Source of the DNA: Bacteroidota bacterium
GTDB taxonomy: Bacteria; Bacteroidota; Bacteroidia; UKL13-3
Reading direction: 5' to 3'
DNA: 64,000 nt
NCBI GenBank assembly: GCA_025359805.1
Contig: JANYDU010000046.1
Coordinates: 27,277 to 91,276, forward strand
Shown here piece by piece: positions 18,373-27,818 of the stretch (within the stretch, counting starts at the first letter, position 1; each line of letters opens with the position of its first letter). The position numbers and the translations under genes were made by a program. Below the pieces are notes generated by a model. That model was given only the letters and a program-made list of their open reading frames with translations. It was not told where the DNA came from and did not search any database.

Positions 18373-18945
18373 ATGATTATTCATCAAAACACATTAATTT
18401 CACAAGACATTCTTGAAAAGAATTTTATCTGTAACCTCAATAAATGTAAAGGTGCTTGTTGTGTAGAAGGTGAGTTTGGTGCTCCAATTACAAAAGATGA
18501 AATCAACATACTTGAACAGGAAATTAAACATATCAAACCCTTTTTAAGTGAAAAAGGAATTACCGTAATTGAAGAAAAAGGTGTTTGGGAAAAAGATACT
18601 GATGGTGATTTGGTTACGACCTGTTTACCAAGTGGTGAGTGTAACTTTAGTATCTATGAAAATGGCATTTTAGGATGTGGAATTGAAAAGGCTTGGAAAG
18701 AAGGAAAAACGTATTTTAGAAAACCCATTTCATGTCACCTCTATCCTATTCGAATTTCTAAAGTTGGAGATTATGAGGCGCTCAATTATAATAAATGGAA
18801 TATATGCAAGCCTGCATGTACGTTAGGAAATAAACAGCAAGTTCCTATTTATAAATTTTTAAAAGAAGCACTTATTAGAAATTATGGCGAAGACTGGTAC
18901 ACTGAGTTAGATGAAATTGCTAATGCGTATTTAAAGGAATTATAA
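18373..18945 (+). CDS. DUF3109 family Cys-rich protein
   Basis: A 190-residue soluble protein of the widespread Bacteroidetes DUF3109 family. About ten cysteines are arranged in clusters: C20, C25, C29-C30 (NKCKGACC), a CxxxxxC pair near residue 80-86, GCG, SCHLYP and CKPAC towards the end. That pattern is suggestive of metal or Fe-S binding, as in the related UPF0153/YkgJ-like proteins, but no enzymatic activity is known to me. It stands alone between the cluster terminator and the convergent rnhB, whose stop is 11 bases away. Confidence 0.8.
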   Translation: MIIHQNTLISQDILEKNFICNLNKCKGACCVEGEFGAPITKDEINILEQEIKHIKPFLSEKGITVIEEKGVWEKDTDGDLVTTCLPSGECNFSIYENGILGCGIEKAWKEGKTYFRKPISCHLYPIRISKVGDYEALNYNKWNICKPACTLGNKQQVPIYKFLKEALIRNYGEDWYTELDEIANAYLKEL

Positions 18946-18956
18946 AAAAAATTAAA

Positions 18957-19559
18957 TCAAATTTCTAAACTAAGTTGGTCATTTAATAAGGTAAAACTCA
19001 TACGGTGATAAATTGTGGCACCAAACTTTCTTATTCCATCGCGATGATCTAATGTTGGATATCCTTTGTTTTTATTCCAATGATATTGCGGGAATTCTTC
19101 ATCCAATTTCATCATATATTCATCTCGATAAGTTTTAGCTAAAATAGAAGCAGCCGCAATACTTTGATATTTTGAATCGCCTTTTATAATGCACTCATGC
19201 TTAATTTTTTTGTAAGGAATAAATCTATTTCCGTCTATTAATAGCAACTCAGGTTGGCTTCCTAATTTTTCAATAGCAGCGTGCATGGCCATAAATGAAG
19301 CTTTTAAAATATTGTGCTTGTCAATTTCCAGATTGCTTAACATGGCCACTCCAAAACTCAATGCTCTTTCTTCAATTTCAATTCTCAATGCGCTACGTTT
19401 TTTTTCACTTAGTTTTTTTGAATCATCTAAGCCCGAAATTGGATTTTTTATATCTAAAATTACTGCTGCAGCAAAAACTGGTCCTGCTAAACATCCTCTT
19501 CCAGCTTCATCACAACCAGCCTCAATAATTCCTTTTTTATAATAGCGTTTAAGTCCCAT
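18957..19559 (-). CDS. rnhB: Ribonuclease HII
   Basis: RNase HII cuts the RNA strand of RNA-DNA hybrids and starts removal of single ribonucleotides from DNA. The 200 residues show the DEAGRG motif in AGCDEAGRGCLAGP (near residues 14-27), with the catalytic Asp-Glu pair, the second Asp in LLIDGN (~109) and SIAAASILAKTYRDEYM with the last acidic residue. It follows the GT9 gene by one base on the same strand, so the two are probably co-transcribed. Confidence 0.96.
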   Translation of the reverse strand: MGLKRYYKKGIIEAGCDEAGRGCLAGPVFAAAVILDIKNPISGLDDSKKLSEKKRSALRIEIEERALSFGVAMLSNLEIDKHNILKASFMAMHAAIEKLGSQPELLLIDGNRFIPYKKIKHECIIKGDSKYQSIAAASILAKTYRDEYMMKLDEEFPQYHWNKNKGYPTLDHRDGIRKFGATIYHRMSFTLLNDQLSLEI

Positions 19560-19560
19560 C

Positions 19561-20604
19561 TCAAATATTTGTGTTCGATGAAATTAGTAATTCAATTTTA
19601 TTAATTACCTCATTCAATTGAATTCTATTTATACAAGGATTTTCGGAATGCACACAATGAATTTGATCACAAGGATTGCATTCCAAAACATGGTGTAAAT
19701 AAGATGAATTTTTACTCCATGGATAAAATACAAATGGCTCTCCTGGCCCATATAATCCTAATGTTGATGCTCCGGAAACTGCTGCAATATGTAATGGACC
19801 ACTTTCATTTCCAACATAAATAGTTGCCTTTGAAACCAATGCTGCAAACTCAGCAAGATTAAATTTACCTGCAACATTATAAGTGTTAAATAAAAGTTTT
19901 TGTTGGATAGTTTCAATTTCTTCAATATCATTTTTATCGCCAATAAAAATTACTTTCATATTTTTTTGTTGATGAAGATATGTTGCCAACAAATCATATT
20001 TATCCCATTTACGAAGTTCCTTTCTTGCACCTACATGTATGATTGAAAATGAAAGAATTTGATTAGTTTGAATAAAGGAGTCAGCTTTATTTAATTCATC
20101 AAAACCAAAATAAATTTCAGGTTGAGTACTTTGATTTTCTTTACTGATAATGGGCTCAACAATTTGTAAATTGGTAATTACTTCATGCGGATGGTTGCCT
20201 TTATTTTTCCATCTTACAGTTCCTCTATCAAGTCTTGCTTTAGGCCAAAATTTTAAAGCGAAAAATATAGATTTCCAACTACCACGTAGATCAACAATTA
20301 AATCATAGCTACATTTAACATCTTTCCAATTACTTGTTGTTACATTTATATTAGGATCATCTTGTGTGAGTGATAAAGCAAATGGATTACAAAGCAAAGT
20401 AATATGACTATTAGGATATTGTTTTTTGAGCATTTTAAATACATGCAATGAATAACACAAATCTCCAATCTCATCTAACTTGATACAAAGAATATTGGCA
20501 AATTCTATATTACGCAAATCTTTTTTACCATTGATTAGATGACTTAAAAGAGATGAAAAAAAATATACCAATTTTTCAGGCAGTGTTTGAATAAATTTTC
20601 GCAT
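19561..20604 (-). CDS. GT9 (heptosyltransferase-like) glycosyltransferase
   Basis: A 347-residue GT-B enzyme of CAZy family GT9, which contains ADP-heptose:LPS heptosyltransferases. The N-terminal domain starts ILCIKLDEIGDLCYSLHVF, and the C-terminal nucleotide-sugar domain has the family signature VGNESGPLHIAAVSGAS with LGLYGPGEP (~residues 263-290). A Cys-rich tail (ECNPCDQIHCVHSENPC) near residues 307-323 is frequent in this family. It is likely to act in LPS or surface glycan assembly at the inner face of the membrane. It is divergent from the flippase gene and upstream of rnhB. The exact sugar is unknown. Confidence 0.85.
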   Translation of the reverse strand: MRKFIQTLPEKLVYFFSSLLSHLINGKKDLRNIEFANILCIKLDEIGDLCYSLHVFKMLKKQYPNSHITLLCNPFALSLTQDDPNINVTTSNWKDVKCSYDLIVDLRGSWKSIFFALKFWPKARLDRGTVRWKNKGNHPHEVITNLQIVEPIISKENQSTQPEIYFGFDELNKADSFIQTNQILSFSIIHVGARKELRKWDKYDLLATYLHQQKNMKVIFIGDKNDIEEIETIQQKLLFNTYNVAGKFNLAEFAALVSKATIYVGNESGPLHIAAVSGASTLGLYGPGEPFVFYPWSKNSSYLHHVLECNPCDQIHCVHSENPCINRIQLNEVINKIELLISSNTNI

Positions 20605-20662
20605 GTGATGTGCAATGATACGAAGTTGAATTTAATGTTTATTTTTATCGCAGAAAAAACTC

Positions 20663-22108
20663 ATGCAAAAAAAATTTTTAGTCAATATTTTTATTCTACT
20701 TGCTGTTAATATTCTAATTAAACCTTTTTGGATTTTAGGGATTGATAGATTAATTCAAAACACAGTAGGAAATGAACAATATGGAGTTTATGCTAATCTA
20801 TTTGCATTTTCTCTCTTATTTGTGATGCTATTAGATTTTGGAATCAATAATTTTAGTAGCACCTCTGTAGCCAAAAACCATAGCATTATTAGCAAACAAT
20901 TTTCTTCATTAGTTCCGTTAAAAATTTTATTTTCATTCGCATATCTAATTGTTACAACATGTGTTGGAATGATTTATGGATTTTCATCACATCAACTTTG
21001 GTTACTATTTATGATGTCGTTTAATCAAATACTTTCATTTTTTATTTTGTATTTTAGGAGTAATATAAGCGGATTACAATTGTTTAAAACAGATTCATTG
21101 CTATCAGTAGTTGATAGAACCTTGATGATTATTTTTTGCGGTTTAATGATATGGGCAGCCTTTGCAGAAGTAAATATTGAACATTTTATTTATGCTCAAA
21201 CATTAGGTTATATAATGGCTATGCTTATCAGTTTTTATGTGCTTAAACCATATCTCGAAACTATCAAATTTACTATTGATACAAAAGTGTTTATTGCGTT
21301 GATAAAGCAGGCCTATCCATTTGCCGTAATTGCATTATTGATGACGTTATATACCCGTGTAGATATTATTCTTATAAAAAAAATATTTATTACTGGAGAT
21401 ATTGAAAATGGCATTTACGCAAAAGCAAATAGATTATTAGAAGCCAGTAATATGATGGCGGTAATGGTAAGTGGAATGTTGCTACCCATGTTTGCAAAAA
21501 TGTTAAACCAAAAAGAGGAATTGCAACAACTTGTTAAAATGAGTATGGCTATTTTGATAGCTCCTGCTATTATGCTTTCTGTATTTTGTAGCATCTATAA
21601 AACAGAAATTATGGAACTATTATACCATCAAAACAATCCGTATGCTTCGGATGTGTTTGGTATTGTAATATTCACTTTTATCCCAATATGTGTTACGTAT
21701 ATTTTTGGAACATTGCTTACGGCAAATTCAAATCTAAAAATTGTAAGTTTAATTGCTCTTGTAGCGGTGGTTGTAAATATGGCAATCAATCTATTTATTA
21801 TCCCAAGTAAAGGAGCTTTTGGAGCCGCAATTGCAGCATTAATAACTCAATCATTTGCAGCCATTTTATTTTTTGTTTTCGCACAAAAAAAACTCAAGCT
21901 TCAATTAACATATTTTAATGTGTTACAATTTGTATTGTTTGCAATTATTTTTGTAACATCAATATTGTTTATGCATCAATCAAAAATAAATTTATTTATC
22001 TCAATTATTATTAGTGGATTATCAGGAGTAACTTTATTATTTGTTTTCAGAATACTAAAATATAGTTCATTGGTAAAATTAGCTTCCAATAATTTGAAGG
22101 GAGCATAA
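20663..22108 (+). CDS. Wzx-like polysaccharide flippase
   Basis: A 481-residue membrane protein with roughly 12-14 hydrophobic segments and the polysaccharide biosynthesis (MVF/MATE-like) layout: an amphipathic start, a charged cytosolic loop with TRVDIILIKKIFITGDIENGIYAKA, where DIENGIYAKA is the typical 'vG.Y..a' element, and a hydrophobic C-terminus. Such proteins flip undecaprenyl-linked oligosaccharides across the inner membrane. The next two genes encode a chain-length regulator and a polymerase/ligase, which supports the role. Confidence 0.85.
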   Translation: MQKKFLVNIFILLAVNILIKPFWILGIDRLIQNTVGNEQYGVYANLFAFSLLFVMLLDFGINNFSSTSVAKNHSIISKQFSSLVPLKILFSFAYLIVTTCVGMIYGFSSHQLWLLFMMSFNQILSFFILYFRSNISGLQLFKTDSLLSVVDRTLMIIFCGLMIWAAFAEVNIEHFIYAQTLGYIMAMLISFYVLKPYLETIKFTIDTKVFIALIKQAYPFAVIALLMTLYTRVDIILIKKIFITGDIENGIYAKANRLLEASNMMAVMVSGMLLPMFAKMLNQKEELQQLVKMSMAILIAPAIMLSVFCSIYKTEIMELLYHQNNPYASDVFGIVIFTFIPICVTYIFGTLLTANSNLKIVSLIALVAVVVNMAINLFIIPSKGAFGAAIAALITQSFAAILFFVFAQKKLKLQLTYFNVLQFVLFAIIFVTSILFMHQSKINLFISIIISGLSGVTLLFVFRILKYSSLVKLASNNLKGA

Positions 22109-22109
22109 G

Positions 22110-22139
22110 TTTGATAGCGTGTATTTTTTCCTATTTTTG
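22110..22139 (+). promoter_or_regulatory. Promoter of the chain-length regulator gene
   Basis: TTTG at 22110-22113, an 18-base spacer and TATTTTTG at 22132-22139, followed by CCC, fit the Bacteroidetes consensus well. The predicted transcript start would lie only a few bases before the ATG at 22152, so the message is nearly leaderless. This site is also why an earlier GTG at 22119 is not the true start. Confidence 0.6.
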
Positions 22140-22151
22140 CCCAAAATAAGT

Positions 22152-23147
22152 ATGATGAATAAGAAAAAGAAACATTACAATTTTGAATTTATGGAGGTGA
22201 TTGCCTTTTTGTTAAAATGGAAAAATCATCTATTCATTATCACTATTTTGGCAGCAGTTATAGCCGCAATCATTTCAAGTCCAATTTTCATTACTCCTAA
22301 ATTTAAATCAAAGGCTTTATTTTATCCAAGCACAACTAATTCTATTTCATCGGAATTGTTTTATGGCAATAAGGATAAAGCTAAAGATCCATTAATGTTT
22401 GGTGATGAAGAAATTGACGAGCAATACATGCAGTTGCTTGAATCAGGTAATTTAAAATCCAAAATAATGGCTCAATTTAATTTAATGGAACATTATAAAA
22501 TTGATCAAAATCGTTTAGATAAATATGCTGCCTTAGGCAATAAATATGCGAGTAATATAAAAACCAGACGTACCAATTATAACTCCATTGAAATTGAAGT
22601 ATTAGATGAAGACCCAAAAATGGCTGCAGATATTGCAAACGGAATCATGTCTAATGTTGATACTGTTAAAAATGAAATTCAAGGACGATTAGCTAAGCAA
22701 GTTTTTACAATTGTGGAAGAACAATATAATAACAAATTAGCATATGTTGATTCTTTAAAATTAAGAATGAAAATACTTGGTGTAAGAGGTGTATATATTG
22801 GCATAAAAGGAATTTATGGTTCGCCTCAATCAAAAGTTGAAGCTGGTCAAAGCAATAGTAATATATCAGAAAACGGAGCTGAATATGTTGCATTAGAAGA
22901 AGAATTGAAATATGAAGTAGAACACCTTACTGATTTACGTTTAAAATATGAACAAGCAAAAGTTGACATGGATACAAAACTTAGTCATGTATTCGTTATC
23001 GAATACGCGTCACCTGCCGAAGGGAAAGCGTATCCAATAAGGTCAATTATTATTATCATATCTTGCTTAATTTCATTTGTAATGGCTTGTATTGTTCTTA
23101 TTGCTATCGAAAAATATAATCAATATAAAAATAATTTAACCGTTTAA
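22152..23147 (+). CDS. Wzz-like chain-length determinant protein
   Basis: A 331-residue protein with the Wzz/PCP layout: a short basic N-terminus, one membrane helix (~residues 27-45, LFIITILAAVIAAII), a long periplasmic part with helical coiled-coil character, and a second helix near the C-terminus (~297-318) followed by a short cytosolic tail. No kinase domain is present. Such proteins control the length of surface polysaccharide. I chose the ATG at 22152 (MMNKKKKHYN); an upstream GTG at 22119 would lie inside the promoter. It is followed by the polymerase gene after 4 bases. Confidence 0.8.
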   Translation: MMNKKKKHYNFEFMEVIAFLLKWKNHLFIITILAAVIAAIISSPIFITPKFKSKALFYPSTTNSISSELFYGNKDKAKDPLMFGDEEIDEQYMQLLESGNLKSKIMAQFNLMEHYKIDQNRLDKYAALGNKYASNIKTRRTNYNSIEIEVLDEDPKMAADIANGIMSNVDTVKNEIQGRLAKQVFTIVEEQYNNKLAYVDSLKLRMKILGVRGVYIGIKGIYGSPQSKVEAGQSNSNISENGAEYVALEEELKYEVEHLTDLRLKYEQAKVDMDTKLSHVFVIEYASPAEGKAYPIRSIIIIISCLISFVMACIVLIAIEKYNQYKNNLTV

Positions 23148-23151
23148 TATC

Positions 23152-24585
23152 TTGTCCGAAGCGATTAAAGTACGTTGGTTTTATTTTATCTCTATTGCTT
23201 TTGTCTTAACCAATTCAATTGCAATCATATTTGATTTTCCTTGGTTTGGATTATTGCCATTTATTCTCATTCTAGTTTTAGTACTTATTTTTAAGCTTGA
23301 TACAATACTTCTACTTTTAGTATTTTTAGTCCCTTTATCAATCAATATTGATGATGTAGGATTTGGATTGGGAATTAGTCTTCCTGATGAACCATTTATT
23401 ATTGGGATTATGTGTTTGGCAATTTTTAAATATTGCATAGATTCAGAATATGATTACAAAGTATTTAAACATCCTATCACAATAGCACTTCTTATCAATT
23501 TATTATGGCTACTTATTACAACCATTACAAGTGAATACCCTTTGGTTTCTATAAAATATTTTTTATCAAGATTTTGGTATGAAGTGGTTTTTTATTTTTT
23601 AGGAATAATGCTTTTTAGACGTTTCAAAAATATTACAAAATATTACTGGCTTTATATGACTTCATTATTTGGTGTAGTCATATTTACCCTCATCAAACAT
23701 AGTAAATATAATTTTTCACTCGGCAGATCATATACTGTAATTGAACCCTTTTTTAGAGATCATGGCGTTTATGCTGCTACGTTAAGTTTATTAATTCCTT
23801 TATTAGTTTGCTATATCTTATTTTACAGAAAAATGGGATTGAATTTATTAGGATTAGGACTTTCAGTTTTATTATTAGTAGTATTTTTATTTGGCATCTA
23901 TTATTCTTATACACGTGCAGCATGGATTGGGGTAATGGCAGCAGCATGTTTTACTATCCCATTATTACTTCGGATTAAATTTAATACATTAATCATTATT
24001 GCATTTTCATTTGCATCTTTTGTGTTTGTGTTTCAAAATCAGATTGTGTATTTGTTATCAAAAAATCAGCAAAAATCAGCCGATGGGTTTACTAACCATT
24101 TTCAATCCATTTCTAATATAAAAACAGATCCATCCAATACAGAAAGAATCAATCGTTGGGTTTCGGCTATTAATATGTTTGAGAAAAAACCAATTTTAGG
24201 ATTTGGTCCCGGTACCTATTCTTTTTGTTACGCTCCATTTCAAAAATCTCAATACCTAACAGAAATAAGCACAAATTTTGGTGATGGAGGAAATGCACAT
24301 AGTGAATATTTGAATCCATTGGCCGAAACAGGAGTATTTGGTTTACTCACTTATCTAATACTTATTTACTTTGTTTTTAGTACCGGTTTTAGGCTTTATT
24401 ACACTGCTCCCAAATTTAAAGTTCAAATCATTAGCATTAGCATCCTCTTAGGATTTGCGACTTATTTTGTTCACGGATTTTTAAACAATTATATAGAATC
24501 GGATAAAATAGCTGCTCTATTTTGGGGAGGATTTGGTGTATTAACCGCACTCGATATTTATCATAATAAACAACCCATTGAATGA
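23152..24585 (+). CDS. O-antigen ligase/polymerase family membrane protein
   Basis: A 477-residue protein with about 12 hydrophobic segments and the Wzy_C region: a periplasmic loop with ERINRWVSAINMFEKKPILG and GFGPGTYSF, then NAHSEYLNPLAETGVFGLL, which carries the conserved His (~residue 383) of O-antigen ligases and polymerases. The start is TTG at 23152, just after an in-frame stop; no ATG occurs before residue 85. Third gene of the flippase/chain-length/polymerase trio, and convergent with ald. Confidence 0.8.
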   Translation: MSEAIKVRWFYFISIAFVLTNSIAIIFDFPWFGLLPFILILVLVLIFKLDTILLLLVFLVPLSINIDDVGFGLGISLPDEPFIIGIMCLAIFKYCIDSEYDYKVFKHPITIALLINLLWLLITTITSEYPLVSIKYFLSRFWYEVVFYFLGIMLFRRFKNITKYYWLYMTSLFGVVIFTLIKHSKYNFSLGRSYTVIEPFFRDHGVYAATLSLLIPLLVCYILFYRKMGLNLLGLGLSVLLLVVFLFGIYYSYTRAAWIGVMAAACFTIPLLLRIKFNTLIIIAFSFASFVFVFQNQIVYLLSKNQQKSADGFTNHFQSISNIKTDPSNTERINRWVSAINMFEKKPILGFGPGTYSFCYAPFQKSQYLTEISTNFGDGGNAHSEYLNPLAETGVFGLLTYLILIYFVFSTGFRLYYTAPKFKVQIISISILLGFATYFVHGFLNNYIESDKIAALFWGGFGVLTALDIYHNKQPIE

Positions 24586-24586
24586 A

Positions 24587-25813
24587 TTAAGCATGAGCTG
24601 CAATCAATAAATCAATATCTTTATGGTAAATATTTAGCCTTTTGCCAATATGTTTGTTAGTAAGATTGCCTTTATAAATATATACCCCATTTCTTACCGG
24701 TTGATTTTCCCAAATAAAGTTACCTATAGTTCCAGCCTCAGCAATATCAAGTAAAAGCGGAGTAAGAATATTACTCAAGGCATAACTAGCAGTTCTACAA
24801 ACACGTGATGTAATATTAGGAACACAATAATGAACAACATCATGTTTTGTAAAAGTAGGTTTGTTATGACCCGTTAATTCACTCGTTTCAAAACACCCAC
24901 CTTGGTCAATACAAATATCAACAATGATAGAAAGAGGCTTCATTTTAGTAACCATTTCCTCAGAAACAACCGTTGGACTTCTCCCGTCTTCACTCCATAA
25001 ACAGCCAATAGCTACATCTGCCGTTTGCAAAGCTTTTTGTAATATTTTAGGGTGAAGTAAAGAAGTAAATATTTTTACCCCTAAATTATTTTGAAGCCTA
25101 CGTAATTTTTCTAACGAATTATCAAATATTTTAACACTTGCCCCCACACCTAAAGCTGCTCTAGCAGCATACTCACCAACAGTTCCGGCTCCAATAATAA
25201 CAATTTCTGTAGGAGGAATTCCTGTAACTCCTCCAAGCATTTCACCCTTTCCTCCACGTGTAGAACACAAATATTCAGAAGCAACCGAAATAGCCGAAGT
25301 ACCTGCAATTTCACTCATGCTGCGCACAATCGGATATATTCCATCTGTTGATTTTAAAAACTCAAAAGCAATGGCTGTAATTTTTTTATCCATTAACGAG
25401 CGGATATATTTATCAGATTTGCTATTTAGTTGTATGGCAGAGATAAGTAACTGTTTGGCCTGCAAATAATTAATCTCTTCTTCACTCGGTGGTTCCACTT
25501 TAACAATAATATCCGCTTTGTAAACTTCCTCTTTACTATAACAAATTCGGGCGCCTGCTTCACTATAATCCTTATCAGAAAACTTAGCTTCTTTACCAGC
25601 TCCTGTTTCAATCCAAACTTCGTTGCCATTATTTACAAGCAAATTTACCGATGAAGGGGTGATAGCCACTCGATGTTCTTGTAGCGTGGTTTCTTTCGGA
25701 ACACCTATGTATAAAGTTTGCTTAGGCTTTTTAGTATCTAATAAAGCCTCTTTGGGTTGTAATGTTGCCTGACGAGCAAGTTCTGTAAATCCAGATTTGG
25801 AAATTTCTTCCAT
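24587..25813 (-). CDS. ald: Alanine dehydrogenase
   Basis: Interconverts alanine with pyruvate and ammonia using NAD. The 408 residues match the long Bacteroidetes form: an N-terminal extension of ~30 residues, then IGVPKETTLQEHRVAITP (residues 32-49), GAGKEAKFSDKDYSEAGA, the Rossmann motif VIIGAGTVGEYAARAALG (~208-225) and a SEIAGTSA segment. The family is related to the alpha subunit of transhydrogenase, but the C-terminal residues with HYCVPNITSRVCRTASYALSN agree with alanine dehydrogenase. Single gene, convergent with the polymerase gene. Confidence 0.9.
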   Translation of the reverse strand: MEEISKSGFTELARQATLQPKEALLDTKKPKQTLYIGVPKETTLQEHRVAITPSSVNLLVNNGNEVWIETGAGKEAKFSDKDYSEAGARICYSKEEVYKADIIVKVEPPSEEEINYLQAKQLLISAIQLNSKSDKYIRSLMDKKITAIAFEFLKSTDGIYPIVRSMSEIAGTSAISVASEYLCSTRGGKGEMLGGVTGIPPTEIVIIGAGTVGEYAARAALGVGASVKIFDNSLEKLRRLQNNLGVKIFTSLLHPKILQKALQTADVAIGCLWSEDGRSPTVVSEEMVTKMKPLSIIVDICIDQGGCFETSELTGHNKPTFTKHDVVHYCVPNITSRVCRTASYALSNILTPLLLDIAEAGTIGNFIWENQPVRNGVYIYKGNLTNKHIGKRLNIYHKDIDLLIAAHA

Positions 25814-25953
25814 CTAAAGTAGTTTTTGTTTCACCAAAGTTATTCAACTGAAACCATTAATCAAAAAGAGAGTTCTTCACATTTTATATTTAGAGTTTTA
25901 TTAAGCTGACATTGAATTTTGAAAGATTATGAAATAAAAATTAACGTAATTAA

Positions 25954-26535
25954 TTGCGACTTAAAAATTTTTCAGATAATCGTTTATCTTTGCCAGCTTT
26001 GAGTAAGGATTTGAAATCAAAAGATTATATCATAGAATTTACTAAGCTCGTAAAAGGAGCCAATGAATTCACATTTGTGATTGATGATAAATTTCTTACC
26101 CAATTTGAAGGTGAACATCCTTTGCATGCTGATGTAAAAGTTAATATGCAGTTGGTAAAAACCGAAATGATGCACAATCTTCATTTTGATTTTACTGGAT
26201 ATGCAACCTTGGAGTGTGATGTTTGTTTAAATGAATTTTTAATGCCCATCAAAAATCATTTTCATTTGATAATGAGAATTAGTGAGATGGAAAATTATAG
26301 TGATGATGAAATTATATACATCACACCGAAGTTGTTGGAGTTTGACTTAACCCAGTATTTGTTTGATAGCTTCATGTTATCATTACCCATAAAAAAAACA
26401 TGTAACTTGGGTAATAAAGATTGTAATGCTGAAGTATTGAGAAAACTCGAAGAGATGAGAGCTATTGATAATACTGAGAAAGAAGAAAACATTGATCCCC
26501 GTTGGGATAAACTAAAAGGAATATTTAATAATTAA
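25954..26535 (+). CDS. DUF177 (YceD-like) protein upstream of rpmF
   Basis: Member of the DUF177/YceD family, found almost always just before rpmF and linked to 23S rRNA processing in some bacteria. CxxC pair near residues 90-93 (ECDVCLNEF), and CNLGNKDC near the end. The start is uncertain: TTG codons at 25954, 25999 and 26011 are all in frame and there is no early ATG. Bacteroidota homologues usually begin at the SKDYIIEF segment, favouring 26011. A TATCTTTG box at 25985-25992 also hints at a later start. 25 bases before rpmF. Confidence 0.85.
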   Translation: MRLKNFSDNRLSLPALSKDLKSKDYIIEFTKLVKGANEFTFVIDDKFLTQFEGEHPLHADVKVNMQLVKTEMMHNLHFDFTGYATLECDVCLNEFLMPIKNHFHLIMRISEMENYSDDEIIYITPKLLEFDLTQYLFDSFMLSLPIKKTCNLGNKDCNAEVLRKLEEMRAIDNTEKEENIDPRWDKLKGIFNN

Positions 26536-26560
26536 TAAAACGTTTAAATAATTTAATACT

Positions 26561-26743
26561 ATGCCACACCCTAAACGAAAAATGTCAAACTCAAGACGTG
26601 ACAAAAGAAGAACTCACTACAAAGGTGCAACACCTACCTTGTCTGTTGATCCAACTTCGGGCGAAACCCACATGCGTCACCGTGTAACTGCTGATGGTTT
26701 TTATCGCGGTAAACATGCATTTCCAGATATGAAGCGTGACTAA
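26561..26743 (+). CDS. rpmF: 50S ribosomal protein L32
   Basis: L32 binds 23S rRNA in the 50S subunit. The 60 residues begin [20 protein letters not shown], the family signature. No cysteine is present, so this is the zinc-free form. It lies between the DUF177 gene and plsX, the classical arrangement that ties ribosome production to lipid synthesis. A small hairpin (26742-26758, AATCGCA/TGCGATT) overlaps its stop codon but lacks a T run. Confidence 0.97.
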   Translation: MPHPKRKMSNSRRDKRRTHYKGATPTLSVDPTSGETHMRHRVTADGFYRGKHAFPDMKRD

Positions 26744-26782
26744 TCGCATCTTGCGATTTAAAATAATAGAGAAAAGTTATTC

Positions 26783-26820
26783 TCATCTGATCTTTAAAAA
26801 CAAAATATAGTTTCAGATGA
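26783..26820 (+). promoter_or_regulatory. Inverted repeat in the plsX leader
   Basis: TCATCTGA (26783-26790) and TCAGATGA (26813-26820) form a perfect 8-base inverted repeat with a 22-base AT-rich spacer. It lies between rpmF and plsX, 38 bases before the plsX ATG. It could be a hairpin in the message or an operator; there is no T run for termination. Confidence 0.35.
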
Positions 26821-26858
26821 AAAAACTCGTATTATTGTTTTACGCTAACATATCTTAA

Positions 26859-27818
26859 ATGAAAATAGGTTTCGATATAATGGGAGGCGATTATGCCCCC
26901 AAAGAAGCAATTAATGGTGCTATTCAAGCTCATCGTGAAATGAAAAACGGTGAAAAAATTGTTTTAATTGGCGATAAGCAACAAGCACTTGCGCTTGTTA
27001 CTGAGTTTGGAGCTGCTATTGATGATTTTGAATACATTCATACTACCGAAATTATTGGAATGGGTGAACACCCTACCAGAGCCATTTCACAAAAGAAAGA
27101 CTCCAGTATTTCCGTAGGTTTTAAATTATTAGCCACCAAACAAATTGATGCTTTTGTAAGTGCTGGTAACACTGGTGCCATGCTTGTTGGTGCTATGTTT
27201 TCAGTAAAGCCAATTGAAGGCGTTATTAGACCCAGCATTACGGCTATTATACCAAAACCTAATGGAAAATTTGGCTTGTTGTTAGATGCAGGAGCAAATG
27301 CCGATTGTAAGCCTGATGTACTTTGTCAGTTTGGTGTACTCGGCTCCTTAATGATGAAATATGTTATGGGTGTTGAAAATCCAAGAGTTGGATTATTAAG
27401 TATAGGTGAAGAAAAGGAAAAAGGAAATCTAGTTACGGTATCTGCCCATCACATTATGGAAGAATCAGGCGATTTTAATTTTATAGGAAACGTTGAAGGT
27501 CGTGATTTTTTGAGTGATAAATGTGACGTAATTGTTTGTGAAGGATTTACTGGAAATGTAGTTCTTAAAGCCTTTGAATCCGTTTATTATGTAATGAAAA
27601 AACGGGGAATAAATGATGAATATTTTGATAGTATGAATTACGAAAACTATGGTGGCACTCCAATTCTAGGATTAAATGCGCCCGTAATTATTGGGCATGG
27701 TATTTCAAATGCCACAGCTTTTAAAAACATGATTTTCTCAGCTCGTGAGGTTATCAACTCAAAATTATGCGAAATCATTCGCGAGTCATTTAAAAATATT
27801 GTTCCCCCAACACAATAA
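26859..27818 (+). CDS. plsX: Phosphate acyltransferase PlsX
   Basis: Makes acyl-phosphate from acyl-ACP, the first step to phosphatidic acid through PlsY. The 319 residues begin MKIGFDIMGGDYAPKEAI, with the family GGDxxP motif, and contain VSAGNTGAML (~103-112), LLDAGANADCKP and CEGFTGNVVLKAFE. It shares one base with fabH, so both are made from one message. Confidence 0.96.
   Translation: MKIGFDIMGGDYAPKEAINGAIQAHREMKNGEKIVLIGDKQQALALVTEFGAAIDDFEYIHTTEIIGMGEHPTRAISQKKDSSISVGFKLLATKQIDAFVSAGNTGAMLVGAMFSVKPIEGVIRPSITAIIPKPNGKFGLLLDAGANADCKPDVLCQFGVLGSLMMKYVMGVENPRVGLLSIGEEKEKGNLVTVSAHHIMEESGDFNFIGNVEGRDFLSDKCDVIVCEGFTGNVVLKAFESVYYVMKKRGINDEYFDSMNYENYGGTPILGLNAPVIIGHGISNATAFKNMIFSAREVINSKLCEIIRESFKNIVPPTQ

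Noticed and set aside
26742..26758. Hairpin at the rpmF stop as a terminator
   Set aside because: The stem is only seven bases, it has no T run after it, and plsX is expected on the same transcript.
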